Below are positions 1-8,323 of a DNA stretch of 64,000 nt, piece by piece. The notes under the pieces were generated by a model. The model had not been told where the DNA came from. It worked only from the letters and a program-made list of their open reading frames with translations, and searched no databases. The stretch's first letter is position 1; each line of letters opens with the position of its first letter. The DNA comes from Deltaproteobacteria bacterium. GTDB taxonomy: Bacteria > Lernaellota > Lernaellaia > JACKCT01. The stretch spans positions 62,001 to 126,000 of the forward strand of contig JADLEX010000053.1 in NCBI GenBank assembly GCA_020845895.1, given 5' to 3'. Made by a program: the position numbers and the translations under genes.

Positions 1-28
1 GCGATCAAGCCGCGGAAAGCTTAGGAAC

Positions 29-1465
29 ATGGCGCGCGTTCTGCTCATGAATCCCGGTTACGACGTCGACAGCGGATTCGGCGATTACAAGGCCCTCGCC
101 GAGGCCATGCCCGTCATCGGGCTCGCTTACATCGCCGCGACCTGCCGCGAAGCGGGGCACGAAGTCCGCTGCCTCGACAATTTCGTCGACGGCCTGAATG
201 AGACGCAGATCGTTGATCTCGTGAGCGAATGGCGCGCGGACGCGGTCGGCATCGGCGTCCTGACGCCATCGGTGCACACGGTCGAATCGCTCGGCCGAAG
301 ACTGCGGAAGGAACGTCCGCAAACGAAGGTCGTGCTCGGCAATCTGCACGCATCGCTGTTCGCCGAGGACCTCGTACGCGACGGCTACGCGGATTTCGTA
401 CTGCACAGCGAGGCCGAAACGACGATGCCGAAGCTGTGCGACGTGCTCGACCGGGGCGGCTCGTTCGACGATGTTCCCGGCCTGACGTACATGAACGGCG
501 GCATCCACACGACACCGATCGCGCCGCTCCTGCAGGGTTCGGAACTCGACGAGTTGCCGCTTCCGGCCTGGGACCTCTTTCCCGAGCACGTTTACGGATT
601 TCTCGCCTTCGTCAATGTCGCGAAGCCGGGACTGTCGATCATCGGTTCGCGCGGATGCCCGTTTCACTGCACGTACTGCGCGCTCGGATATCAGGGTCAC
701 AAGGTCCGAAGGCGCAGCCCCGAAAACATCGCGGCCGAGATCGAGTGGCTCGTCAAAGAAAACGGCATCCGTCACGTTGGTTTTGTCGATCCGATTTTTC
801 CTGTTCACAAGCAGCACGGCATCGACACGTGCCGCGCGATCCGCGAGCGCAACATTCCCGGGGAGTGGTGGTGGACGACCGAAACGCGGGTCGACGTCAT
901 CGACGAGGAGATGTGCCGCGAAATGGTCGCGGCGAGATGCAAGCGCATTCTGTTCGGCATCGAGTCGGGCGTCGATACGCTACTCAAAAACGTCAACAAG
1001 AAATGCACGGCACAGGACATCCGCGACGGCGTGCGCGTGGCGCGCTCGGCGGGACTCGAAATCTCTGCGTTTTTCATGCTCGGTTTGCCGGGGGAAACGG
1101 CGGAGCAGACCGTCGAGAACATCGAGTTCGCCCGTTCGCTCGACATCGACTTCGCGAAGTTCGGGATCACCATCCCTTACCCCGGCACCAAGATCTGGGA
1201 TGATCTGGTCGCCGAAGGGAAGATGAAGCCCGGCGACTGGGACAAATTCTCGACGTTCAATCACGACCCCAACACGCTGCCGTTCATCCCACGGGGACTG
1301 ACCGGCGACAAGCTCGTCCGCCTGCATCGCCGCGCGACGTTCCGCTTCTACGTGCGGCCCCGCATGATCTGGCGGCACCTGTTCGTAATCCGCTCCATCG
1401 GATTGCGGCAGATGTGGAACGGCGCGAAAATCATGATCAAACACCTGCTGGGGCGAAAGCTCTGA
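29..1465 (+). CDS. B12-binding-domain radical SAM protein (1st of three)
   Basis: A 478-residue radical SAM enzyme. Residues 1-140 look like a cobalamin-binding Rossmann domain (start MARVLLMNPG, then a segment ending VLGNLHAS). The family's DxHxxG histidine motif is not evident, so any cobalamin would be bound base-off without that ligand. The CX3CX2C cluster motif GCPFHCTYC lies at C210/C214/C217, followed by a TIM-barrel core with FGIESG and FMLGLPGE. The C-terminal tail is basic and hydrophobic. ATG 29 follows an AGGA Shine-Dalgarno at about 22-25. The stop overlaps the next ATG by one base (TGATG), so the two radical SAM genes are translationally coupled. Relatives act in methylation, hopanoid/lipid and natural-product pathways; the substrate cannot be read here. 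The operon may begin upstream of the window. Confidence 0.85.
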   Translation: MARVLLMNPGYDVDSGFGDYKALAEAMPVIGLAYIAATCREAGHEVRCLDNFVDGLNETQIVDLVSEWRADAVGIGVLTPSVHTVESLGRRLRKERPQTKVVLGNLHASLFAEDLVRDGYADFVLHSEAETTMPKLCDVLDRGGSFDDVPGLTYMNGGIHTTPIAPLLQGSELDELPLPAWDLFPEHVYGFLAFVNVAKPGLSIIGSRGCPFHCTYCALGYQGHKVRRRSPENIAAEIEWLVKENGIRHVGFVDPIFPVHKQHGIDTCRAIRERNIPGEWWWTTETRVDVIDEEMCREMVAARCKRILFGIESGVDTLLKNVNKKCTAQDIRDGVRVARSAGLEISAFFMLGLPGETAEQTVENIEFARSLDIDFAKFGITIPYPGTKIWDDLVAEGKMKPGDWDKFSTFNHDPNTLPFIPRGLTGDKLVRLHRRATFRFYVRPRMIWRHLFVIRSIGLRQMWNGAKIMIKHLLGRKL

Positions 1466-3012
1466 TGCGCGTCCTCTACGTCCGCCCGCCCAAGTACCTG
1501 TGGCCCTACATGAACGAGATGGACAACTTTCTGTTGTCCCAGGCCATGGTCTATCTGGGCGCCGAACTGCGTCGCCGCGGTCACGAGGTCACGCTGCTCG
1601 ACTGCGGCCCGGCGAAGGTCGGCTGGAAGAGCCTCGCCGAGATCATTCGAAAAACGAAACCCCAGGTCGTGCTCGCGGGAGACAGTGAAACGCTCTACGA
1701 ACATGAGTGCGGACGCGTGTTCCGGCTCGCGAAGGAAATCGATCCCTCCATCGCCACGATCGCCGGCGGCGTCCACTTCGCGCAAAATTCCGCGGACTGC
1801 CTGGCGCGCTACCCTATCGACGCCATCGTGCGCGGCGAGGGCGAGATCACGCTCGGCGAAACGGTCGATGCGATCGAGCACGGTCGGGATTTGAAAAACA
1901 TCCCTGGACTCGCGATCCCGGGTGAGCACGGAGAGTGCGTTTACACGGGGCATCGAGATCTGATCGCCGATCTCGATACACTGCCGTTTCCGGCGTACGA
2001 CCTCCTGCCGATGCACCTGTTCGGGGCGTCGAAGTACCTGTTCAGCCCGGGCGGCGTGACGATCCACCACAGCCGGGGCTGCACCGACTCGTGCAATTAC
2101 TGCGCATGCTGGCTCCAGATGTCGAAGCGCAAGGGCGATCCGGCCGACGAAAAGCTCATCCCTCGGTGGCGGACGCGCGGCGTGGACCACGTGATCGCCG
2201 AAATGGAAGTGCTCTATTACAAGTACCAGAAGAACTGCTTCGTCTTCGTGGACGACACGTGGAACGTAAAGCCGCAGTGGAGCGACGAGTTCGCCACGCG
2301 CCTCATCGCCTCGAAGATGAAAACCTACTGGTTCGGCTTCATGCGCTCCGACTATCTCGTGCGCGACGACGAGAGCGGGCTGTTCGAAAAGCTGATCGCG
2401 TCGGGGCTCTCGCACATCTGTATCGGGGTCGAACGCGCCGAGGACGACGACTTCGTGCGCCTGTCGAAACACAACCAGGACGTGCGGCGCACGGCGCATC
2501 TCGTGCCGTATCTGCGGCGCAAGTATCCCAAGCTGTTCCTGCAAACCACGTTCATCGTTGGAATTCGCGAGGACACGACGGAATCGATGGACAAGCTCGT
2601 TCGCTACGTGCGCAAACTCGCGCCCGATTACCCGGCGTTCCATCCGATGACGCCGGTGCCGGGTACGGAGCAGTTCAAGCGCGCGAAAGAGAACGGATGG
2701 CTCGATGTGACCGATTTCTCCCGCTACGACTGGATGACTCCGGTCATGGGCACGGAAACGATGACCCGGGAAGAAGTGGACTACAAGCTCTGGGAGATGA
2801 ACCGCAGGGTGCTCAGCCTGCCGCGCATTTTTTTGGGGCTGATGTCGATCCACAAATACCGGCGGCGCATGTACATGTGGTGGCTGCTCGTCAGCGTACG
2901 CATCGGATGGGACGCGGTGGTTGGCTTCCTAAACCCGAAAGCCTCGGTGCGCGAGCGCCTCGCCATTTCGGAGTACGTCGGCATGCTGCGCCCGGATTGG
3001 TACGAGGCGTGA
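1465..3012 (+). CDS. B12-binding-domain radical SAM protein (2nd of three)
   Basis: A 515-residue radical SAM protein. The start MRVLYVRPPKYLW at 1465 is chosen because it overlaps the previous stop by one base and opens the first strand of the B12-binding domain; an upstream in-frame ATG at 1414 would only add a shadow extension. The N-terminal domain (about 1-150) contains VLAGDSETL and IAGGVHFA. The cluster motif GCTDSCNYC places cysteines at 206, 210 and 213. A charged insert follows, then IGVERAEDDD and FIVGIRED in the barrel. It is a paralogue in architecture but not a close duplicate of its neighbour. Substrate unknown; shared context with a methyltransferase and glycosyltransferases points to envelope lipid or glycan modification (inference). 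Confidence 0.85.
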   Translation: MRVLYVRPPKYLWPYMNEMDNFLLSQAMVYLGAELRRRGHEVTLLDCGPAKVGWKSLAEIIRKTKPQVVLAGDSETLYEHECGRVFRLAKEIDPSIATIAGGVHFAQNSADCLARYPIDAIVRGEGEITLGETVDAIEHGRDLKNIPGLAIPGEHGECVYTGHRDLIADLDTLPFPAYDLLPMHLFGASKYLFSPGGVTIHHSRGCTDSCNYCACWLQMSKRKGDPADEKLIPRWRTRGVDHVIAEMEVLYYKYQKNCFVFVDDTWNVKPQWSDEFATRLIASKMKTYWFGFMRSDYLVRDDESGLFEKLIASGLSHICIGVERAEDDDFVRLSKHNQDVRRTAHLVPYLRRKYPKLFLQTTFIVGIREDTTESMDKLVRYVRKLAPDYPAFHPMTPVPGTEQFKRAKENGWLDVTDFSRYDWMTPVMGTETMTREEVDYKLWEMNRRVLSLPRIFLGLMSIHKYRRRMYMWWLLVSVRIGWDAVVGFLNPKASVRERLAISEYVGMLRPDWYEA

Positions 3013-3122
3013 CCCACGATTCGGGCGTTTCTACGATTCGGCTCGTGACGCACCGCACCGAAATCCCGCCCGCAAGCCGCTAGATTGAGTCCAACGATGG
3101 AATTGAACCGAGCGAGACGGCC

Positions 3123-4025
3123 ATGACGATCTGGACGTCGCCCATTCCCGCCCCGGGCGGATCGCGCATCGACGCGACACGCGACGACGACGCCGTGGCT
3201 CGCGAACGCGAACACTACGACGAGCACAAACGATACATCCTGCACTTTCTGGAACGCGACCGGGCGCCTTTCGAACGCTTCATTCTTCGTCGCACCCTGC
3301 GAACGTGGGACCGACACGTCGCGTTTCTCGATCGCTCCTGGTTCGCCGGACGGCGTGTCGTCGAGGTCGGCTGCGGAAATCCACGTCACCTGTCGATGTT
3401 TCTCGCCTGGGGCGCGTCGAGCGTCGTGGGCGTCGACCTGTCGGAGGCATTCGTGCGCCGCGGCCTCGCCCATCCCACGGCTTACGTGTACGATCAGTCA
3501 ATGCCGACGCGCGGCGAAGACATGGAGCTGCGCTTCGGCGATTTCTGCGGCGAGGCCGGCAAGGGACTCGCGGCCGACACCATCTGCTGCTTCCAGTCGC
3601 TACATCACATCGACCTGCCGCGATTCGCCGCGACGTGCGGACGCGTCGTCGGGCCGGGTGGCGTCGTCGCCATCTCCGATCCGGTGGGCGACCACCCGCT
3701 GCGCCGCCTCGGCAACGCGGTCGGCCGCTGGTCCGGGCTTCTGAGCGACGACGAGCGGGCGCTCCCCGCCGCCCGTGTCGCCGAGGAATTCGGACGGCAC
3801 GGATTCGAGCGAATTCTGTTTCGCTCCCTCAATCCGACCACCGAGATCTATTTTCATCTGACGGAACTCGTCACACCGCTCTCGCCGACGCTCGCGATCG
3901 CGCTCAAGACGCCGCTTGCGCCTTGGCGCATCGTCGAGGACTGGATCGAAACCCGCATTCTCCCGCGCCATCCCCGGTGGGGCTGGCGTTACCTGTCCGT
4001 CTTTCGAAAGGGAGGCACGCCATGA
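3123..4025 (+). CDS. Class I SAM-dependent methyltransferase
   Basis: A 300-residue protein with a Rossmann methyltransferase core. Motif I VVEVGCGNP sits near residues 79-87, the acidic loop VVGVDLSEAF follows about 25 residues later, and a post-motif segment reads TICCFQSLHHID. The C-terminal half has a second globular part that could define the substrate pocket. The start codon ATG 3123 is preceded by GAGACGG. A 110-bp gap separates it from the previous radical SAM gene. Its stop overlaps the next ATG (ATGA), so it is coupled to the third radical SAM gene. No signal peptide or membrane segment is seen. The methylated substrate is unknown; an activated sugar or lipid is plausible from context. 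Confidence 0.8.
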   Translation: MTIWTSPIPAPGGSRIDATRDDDAVAREREHYDEHKRYILHFLERDRAPFERFILRRTLRTWDRHVAFLDRSWFAGRRVVEVGCGNPRHLSMFLAWGASSVVGVDLSEAFVRRGLAHPTAYVYDQSMPTRGEDMELRFGDFCGEAGKGLAADTICCFQSLHHIDLPRFAATCGRVVGPGGVVAISDPVGDHPLRRLGNAVGRWSGLLSDDERALPAARVAEEFGRHGFERILFRSLNPTTEIYFHLTELVTPLSPTLAIALKTPLAPWRIVEDWIETRILPRHPRWGWRYLSVFRKGGTP

Positions 4026-5488
4026 GTCTCGCCGGCGCGCGCGTCGCGATCATCCAGGACAATGCCATCAACGAATCGATGGGCATCTGCGATCTCGCCG
4101 GGTATCTGGGCAGCAAGGGCGTCGATACGCGCCTGTTCCTGCGTCGCGAGGAGCCGGAACTCGGAAGTGAACTACGACGATTCGGTCCGGATATGGTGGT
4201 CGTGCCGTGCGACCTGATGGGGCACAACTCGGCTTTGCAGTCGGCCCGCGAGGCCAAGCAGGCCGTGGATGCGCCGGTCGTGCTCGGCGGCACGCACCCG
4301 ACGTTTTTCCACAACATCGTCCTGCAACCCAATGTCGATTACGCCTTCGCGGGCGAGTCAGAGGGCGTGATCTCGGACCTGCTCGAACGACGCCGCGACG
4401 GCGCAGACGCCACCGATGTTCAGAACCTGATCTGGAACGACGGCGGCACGCCGCGCCTCAATCCCATTCGTCCGTTCACGCTCGACCTGAATGCCATGCC
4501 CATGCCAGACCGGGAGGTCTACTTTCGCTACGACTTCATGGCGTCGTTTCCCGCGAAGAAATTCTCGACGGGACGCGGATGCCAGTATTCATGCGGCTAC
4601 TGTTTCAATCAGGCGTACAAGTCGATGCTGGAGTCGAAAAAGACCTTCTTTCGCCGAAAGAGCGGCGACCGCATCGCCGAGGAGATCAACGCCGTTCGCG
4701 CGAAGCACCCCCTCAAGATCGTACATTTTTCGGACGACCTCTTCGCGAGCGGCGAAGGCTGGCTGCACGAGTTCATCGAAACCTACAAACGGCGCGTCGG
4801 CCTGCCGTTTTCGTGCAATGTCTTCGCCACGTCGATCACGGACGAAACGATTCGTTTTCTCAAGGACGGCGGTTGCGTGAGCGTGGCGATGGGCCTCGAA
4901 CTCGCGGACGACACCCTGCGTCGCGACATCATGAACAAGCCCGTCACGACCGACGAAATCCGCCACGCGGCGGCTCTGGTGAAAAAGCTCGGCATTCGGC
5001 TCGTCACGTTCAACATCCTCGGCGTGCCGTGGTCCTCCGTGGACGGAGACCTCGACACCCTCGAACTCAATCAGCAGCTCGGCACCGATCACACCCGCGT
5101 GACGGTGCTCGTGCCCTACCCCGTCAGCGCCGTTTCGCGAAAACTCATGCAGGACGGTTACCTCGTTGAGGACTATGAGGACCGCATCTACGAAATTCCC
5201 GACATCCCCACGTGGCCGGCGATGTCGGTCTTCAAGCGGACCGATCCGGATCGCACGCTGCGCCTTTACTGGCTCTGGCCGCTGATGCTCAAGCTGAAGT
5301 TTTCGCGCAAGTGGATGAAACGCCTTGTGAACAGCAATCTGTCGTGGGCGCTCGCGCCGTTCAGTTTCGTGATCTCGCTCGTGAACGAGAAGAAGATCTT
5401 CGGTTTCACCTGGCTCGACGGCATCCGCTATTTCCTGCACGTCAAGAACCCGGCTTTCAAGACGGCGAACTACGTCACATTCATCTGA
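4022..5488 (+). CDS. B12-binding-domain radical SAM protein (3rd of three)
   Basis: A 488-residue protein. The start MSLAGARVAIIQDN at 4022 overlaps the methyltransferase stop by 4 nt (ATGA), which decides it over a longer upstream frame. Residues 1-140 form a cobalamin-binding-like domain with VVLGGTHPTFF. The CX3CX2C motif GCQYSCGYC puts cysteines at 187, 191 and 194. Later barrel strands include VSVAMGLELADDT and TFNILGVPWSS. The tail (about residues 400-488) is basic with two hydrophobic stretches, suggesting a membrane-associated substrate. Three such enzymes in 5.5 kb with one methyltransferase imply several radical steps on one product; the product is not identifiable from sequence. 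Confidence 0.85.
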   Translation: MSLAGARVAIIQDNAINESMGICDLAGYLGSKGVDTRLFLRREEPELGSELRRFGPDMVVVPCDLMGHNSALQSAREAKQAVDAPVVLGGTHPTFFHNIVLQPNVDYAFAGESEGVISDLLERRRDGADATDVQNLIWNDGGTPRLNPIRPFTLDLNAMPMPDREVYFRYDFMASFPAKKFSTGRGCQYSCGYCFNQAYKSMLESKKTFFRRKSGDRIAEEINAVRAKHPLKIVHFSDDLFASGEGWLHEFIETYKRRVGLPFSCNVFATSITDETIRFLKDGGCVSVAMGLELADDTLRRDIMNKPVTTDEIRHAAALVKKLGIRLVTFNILGVPWSSVDGDLDTLELNQQLGTDHTRVTVLVPYPVSAVSRKLMQDGYLVEDYEDRIYEIPDIPTWPAMSVFKRTDPDRTLRLYWLWPLMLKLKFSRKWMKRLVNSNLSWALAPFSFVISLVNEKKIFGFTWLDGIRYFLHVKNPAFKTANYVTFI

Positions 5489-5511
5489 ATCCGGCGACCT
5501 TTTTCTGATTC

Positions 5512-5541
5512 TGGACACGCGTCGGGGCGCGCCGCTAAGAT
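5512..5541 (+). promoter_or_regulatory. Promoter of the GT2 gene, possibly leaderless transcript
   Basis: TGGACA at 5512-5517, an 18-bp spacer and TAAGAT at 5536-5541. The expected start of transcription, about 7 bases on, falls at 5548-5549, directly before the ATG at 5550. No Shine-Dalgarno precedes that ATG. An inverted repeat, CGGGGCGC (5523-5530) and GCGCCCCG (5542-5549), spans the -10 element. Confidence 0.45.
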
Positions 5542-5549
5542 GCGCCCCG

Positions 5550-6284
5550 ATGTCGCCCGATCCGGTCGCCGCAGTTCCCACCGACAACGTCTTCGACGAC
5601 GTCCTGTTCATCGTTCCCGCGTTCAACGAAGCCGCGAACATCGCGTCGGTCATCGAGGATCTCATGACCATCGCGCCGCCGGGGAACATCGTGGTGGTGA
5701 ACGACGGATCGAAAGACAACACAGCCGAGATCGCGGGCCGTTATCCCATCCGCGTCGTCGACATGCCCTTCAACATGGGTGTTTCAATGGCGCTGCGCAC
5801 GGGATTCCAGAACGCCATGGTGCGCGGCGCGAAAATGGCCGTGCAATTCGACGGCGACGGACAGCACGTCGCACGAGAGATCGAACGAATCGTCTCCCCC
5901 GTCGCGCGAGGCGAATGCGATGTGGCGGTGGGGGTGCGTCTCGCGGATCAAAAATCGACGTCGACGTTGCCGCGCATGATCGGCTCGGCGGCCCTGCGCA
6001 TCCTGCTCCGGATACTCACTGGGTCGTCCTACGCCGACCCGACTTCGGGATTTCGCGCCTACTCCGAGGACGCCATCGTCCGGTTCGTCCACCACTTCCC
6101 CGACGACTACCCCGAGGTCGAGGGGCTCGTGCTGGCGCACAAGCTGCACCTGCGCGTGCGTGAGTATCCCGTGCAAATGCGCCGCCGGCTCGGCGGGCGC
6201 TCGTCGATCACCTTCCTGTCTTCCATCTACTACATGGTCAAGGTCGCGTTGGCGTCGATCGTCATCGTCCTGCGGCGTTACTGA
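5550..6284 (+). CDS. Family 2 glycosyltransferase (dolichol-P-mannose synthase-like)
   Basis: A 244-residue GT-A fold enzyme. It shows the nucleotide-binding opening VLFIVPAFNEAANI, the VVNDGSKDNT motif, and a metal-binding DxD in FDGDGQH near residue 99. The length and the end VKVALASIVIVLRRY match short GT2 enzymes of the polyprenyl-phosphate sugar synthase type, without the extra C-terminal membrane domain. The likely reaction is transfer of a sugar from a nucleotide donor to a lipid phosphate or lipid-linked acceptor at the inner face of the cytoplasmic membrane. It has its own candidate promoter, possibly giving a leaderless mRNA. It converges with the heparinase gene and their last 7 bases overlap. 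Confidence 0.88.
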   Translation: MSPDPVAAVPTDNVFDDVLFIVPAFNEAANIASVIEDLMTIAPPGNIVVVNDGSKDNTAEIAGRYPIRVVDMPFNMGVSMALRTGFQNAMVRGAKMAVQFDGDGQHVAREIERIVSPVARGECDVAVGVRLADQKSTSTLPRMIGSAALRILLRILTGSSYADPTSGFRAYSEDAIVRFVHHFPDDYPEVEGLVLAHKLHLRVREYPVQMRRRLGGRSSITFLSSIYYMVKVALASIVIVLRRY

Positions 6285-8323
6285 CGATCGCGGAATACGG
6301 CCAGCGCGAATCGAAGCGAGGCGCTTCCCTTTCGACGCGCGCGACGCACGCATTTGCGGCCGGGCGTGATGTGGCCGTAGTCGAAGCTCAACCACGCCTC
6401 CTCGATCGCCCACTCGTCGAATCCGTCCGGGTCGGTGAACACGTAAACGGTATACCCGTCCGCGCTCCAGCGAAAACGCGCGACGAGATCCGCCCGCGAG
6501 GGCGCGAGCGGTTCCCAGGCGAACTCCGGGGCGATCTCCACGTCCTCGATGCGCACGCCGTGCCCGACCATCAGGTTTTGGCCGAACGTGTGTTCGCCCG
6601 CCGCCTCGAACGAGTCGGTCACGACGACCGCGCCGCTCGATCGGTCGAACTCGATTGTTCTTCGCACTCCGACGGGGTCGGTGAACCGTCGATAGCCGTG
6701 GTGTTCGCCTTCAAAACTGACCCAGGTCCCGTCACCCGTCTTGAGCCTTCCCGTCGCGCGCGCAACGTCGCGCAGCGTGAAGAGCAGATGCGAATCGAAA
6801 GGGTTGGGCTCTTCGTCATCCACGAAAGGCGTGTTGTGCTGGCGCACCGATCGAAAGACGTTTCGCCACTTCGGATCGAGGGTGTAGCAATAGGTGCCCG
6901 GATCCACGCACCACTCACGCGTCCCCGCCCACCAGGTGAACGCGAGGGCGTCGTTGTGGTCGTGACCGCCGTTTCCGTTCTGGCCGAGCGGCCCCGCCGA
7001 AATGGCGATCGTCGCGTTCGCTCCGTGGATGAACCATCGGCCGCGCCGCTCGTATTCGCCGTCGTCACGACGCGCCGGCGCGGGCTCGCGTGAAGTTGCC
7101 GCGGCTCCCCAGAGGATCCGAGTCTCCACTTCCGGCGACCCGTCCGCGGACGCGCCGCCGAACAGTCTTTCGTCGAGATGCGCAAGGTATCTCCAGTCGT
7201 TGCCGGACCGCGAAACGAGCCGCCATACGCGCCCGCTGTCGTTGTCGCCGATCACCGGCGCGCGGCCGTCGGGATACATCGCGGACCGCGCAAACTCGAT
7301 GGCCTTTCGCAGCCGCGCCTCGAATCCCGCGCCGAACGGCCGACCGGCAAGCGCGGCGGTGCGATACGCGGCGACGAGGATTTCGAGCGAAAAGCGATGA
7401 TACGGCAGGCTCCCCTCGAAATTCGGGCCTTCGCGATCGAACTGCTTGAGAATCTCCTTTTCAAACTCCCCGTGCGCAAAGGCGAACCACTTGTCGGCGT
7501 CGCGCAGATGCGGCCACGCCGCGCCGATCGCGAGCAGACCGAGCAGGTCGGACAGGTAATGATTGCTGGTCAGATTCGGGTCGTATTCGAGAAAATCGTT
7601 GATGTAGCGACCGGAGGCGATTGCGAGACGATCGATGACGCGCCATCGCTCGCAGGGCCACTCGGGCTTGCCATCCAAAACCGAGAGGGCGAGGCCGATG
7701 GAGAAGATCCGCAGACCCACCTCCATCGCGCAGGTCCACTGCACGCCGTAGCGCGGGGGATTTTTCGCGCAAAATTCGTCGATCAGCTCGAAGACCTTTT
7801 CCGCGAATGCGTTGTCGGTCGTCAGACGGTAAGCGATGGCGAGAACCGGCAGCTCCTGCATGCGCCCGAACTCCCACGGCACCTTCACGTCGCTGTCGTC
7901 GCCGCGCACATACCGCAATCGCCGGTGGTGTTGGCGGCCGAAGGAGATTCCGGAACGCACGTCGCGATCCCAGGGGATCGGATGGCCGAGGTCGAATCGG
8001 CCGAATCCCAGAATCGTGAATCGATGGTGTAGGACGTGCTCGGCCTCGGCGAGAAACGCTTCATGGCCGGCGGGGGCATCCGAGGAGAGATTCGTCAGGC
8101 GCGCCTCGATCTCGTCGGGATCCACGAGCACGCGCATTCGGGAGCGTCGCTCCGGAGCGACGGACGGGACGTCCCGGTCGAGCGGCCATGTGCCGAGCAC
8201 GCGGTCGCGCACCACCTCGATCGGTCCCGCGAAGCGGTCCAGGCCCCAGGCGGCGGCTTTGGTCGCGAAGGCGACCGGGCCATCGCGACGCAGCACCAAC
8301 AGCGCCTGGGACACGAGGCTCAT
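6278..8323 (-). CDS. Heparinase II/III family polysaccharide lyase-like protein
   Basis: A 681-residue protein with the two-part layout of the family. The helical toroid covers about residues 60-380 (SNHYLSDLLGL, NFEGSLPYHRFS). The beta-sandwich domain has the signature GGHDHNDAL, then DPGTYCYT and RNVFRSVRQHNTPF. No clear signal peptide is seen, although related genes in exopolysaccharide clusters often lack one. Family members cleave uronic-acid polysaccharides by beta-elimination; in export clusters they may trim or edit the nascent glycan. The start overlaps the stop of the upstream oxidoreductase gene by 4 nt. It is the last gene of the asnB-led operon. Confidence 0.85.
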   Translation of the reverse strand: MSLVSQALLVLRRDGPVAFATKAAAWGLDRFAGPIEVVRDRVLGTWPLDRDVPSVAPERRSRMRVLVDPDEIEARLTNLSSDAPAGHEAFLAEAEHVLHHRFTILGFGRFDLGHPIPWDRDVRSGISFGRQHHRRLRYVRGDDSDVKVPWEFGRMQELPVLAIAYRLTTDNAFAEKVFELIDEFCAKNPPRYGVQWTCAMEVGLRIFSIGLALSVLDGKPEWPCERWRVIDRLAIASGRYINDFLEYDPNLTSNHYLSDLLGLLAIGAAWPHLRDADKWFAFAHGEFEKEILKQFDREGPNFEGSLPYHRFSLEILVAAYRTAALAGRPFGAGFEARLRKAIEFARSAMYPDGRAPVIGDNDSGRVWRLVSRSGNDWRYLAHLDERLFGGASADGSPEVETRILWGAAATSREPAPARRDDGEYERRGRWFIHGANATIAISAGPLGQNGNGGHDHNDALAFTWWAGTREWCVDPGTYCYTLDPKWRNVFRSVRQHNTPFVDDEEPNPFDSHLLFTLRDVARATGRLKTGDGTWVSFEGEHHGYRRFTDPVGVRRTIEFDRSSGAVVVTDSFEAAGEHTFGQNLMVGHGVRIEDVEIAPEFAWEPLAPSRADLVARFRWSADGYTVYVFTDPDGFDEWAIEEAWLSFDYGHITPGRKCVRRARRKGSASLRFALAVFRDRQ

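Noticed and set aside
1348-2853. A 501-residue minus-strand frame under the second radical SAM gene
   Set aside because: Antisense to a gene with an intact CX3CX2C motif; no start signal and no recognisable domain.
3044-3086. Promoter for the methyltransferase with TAGATT at 3081-3086
   Set aside because: The -10-like hexamer is fair, but the only -35-like box (GTGACG, 3045-3050) is 30 bp away; too far.
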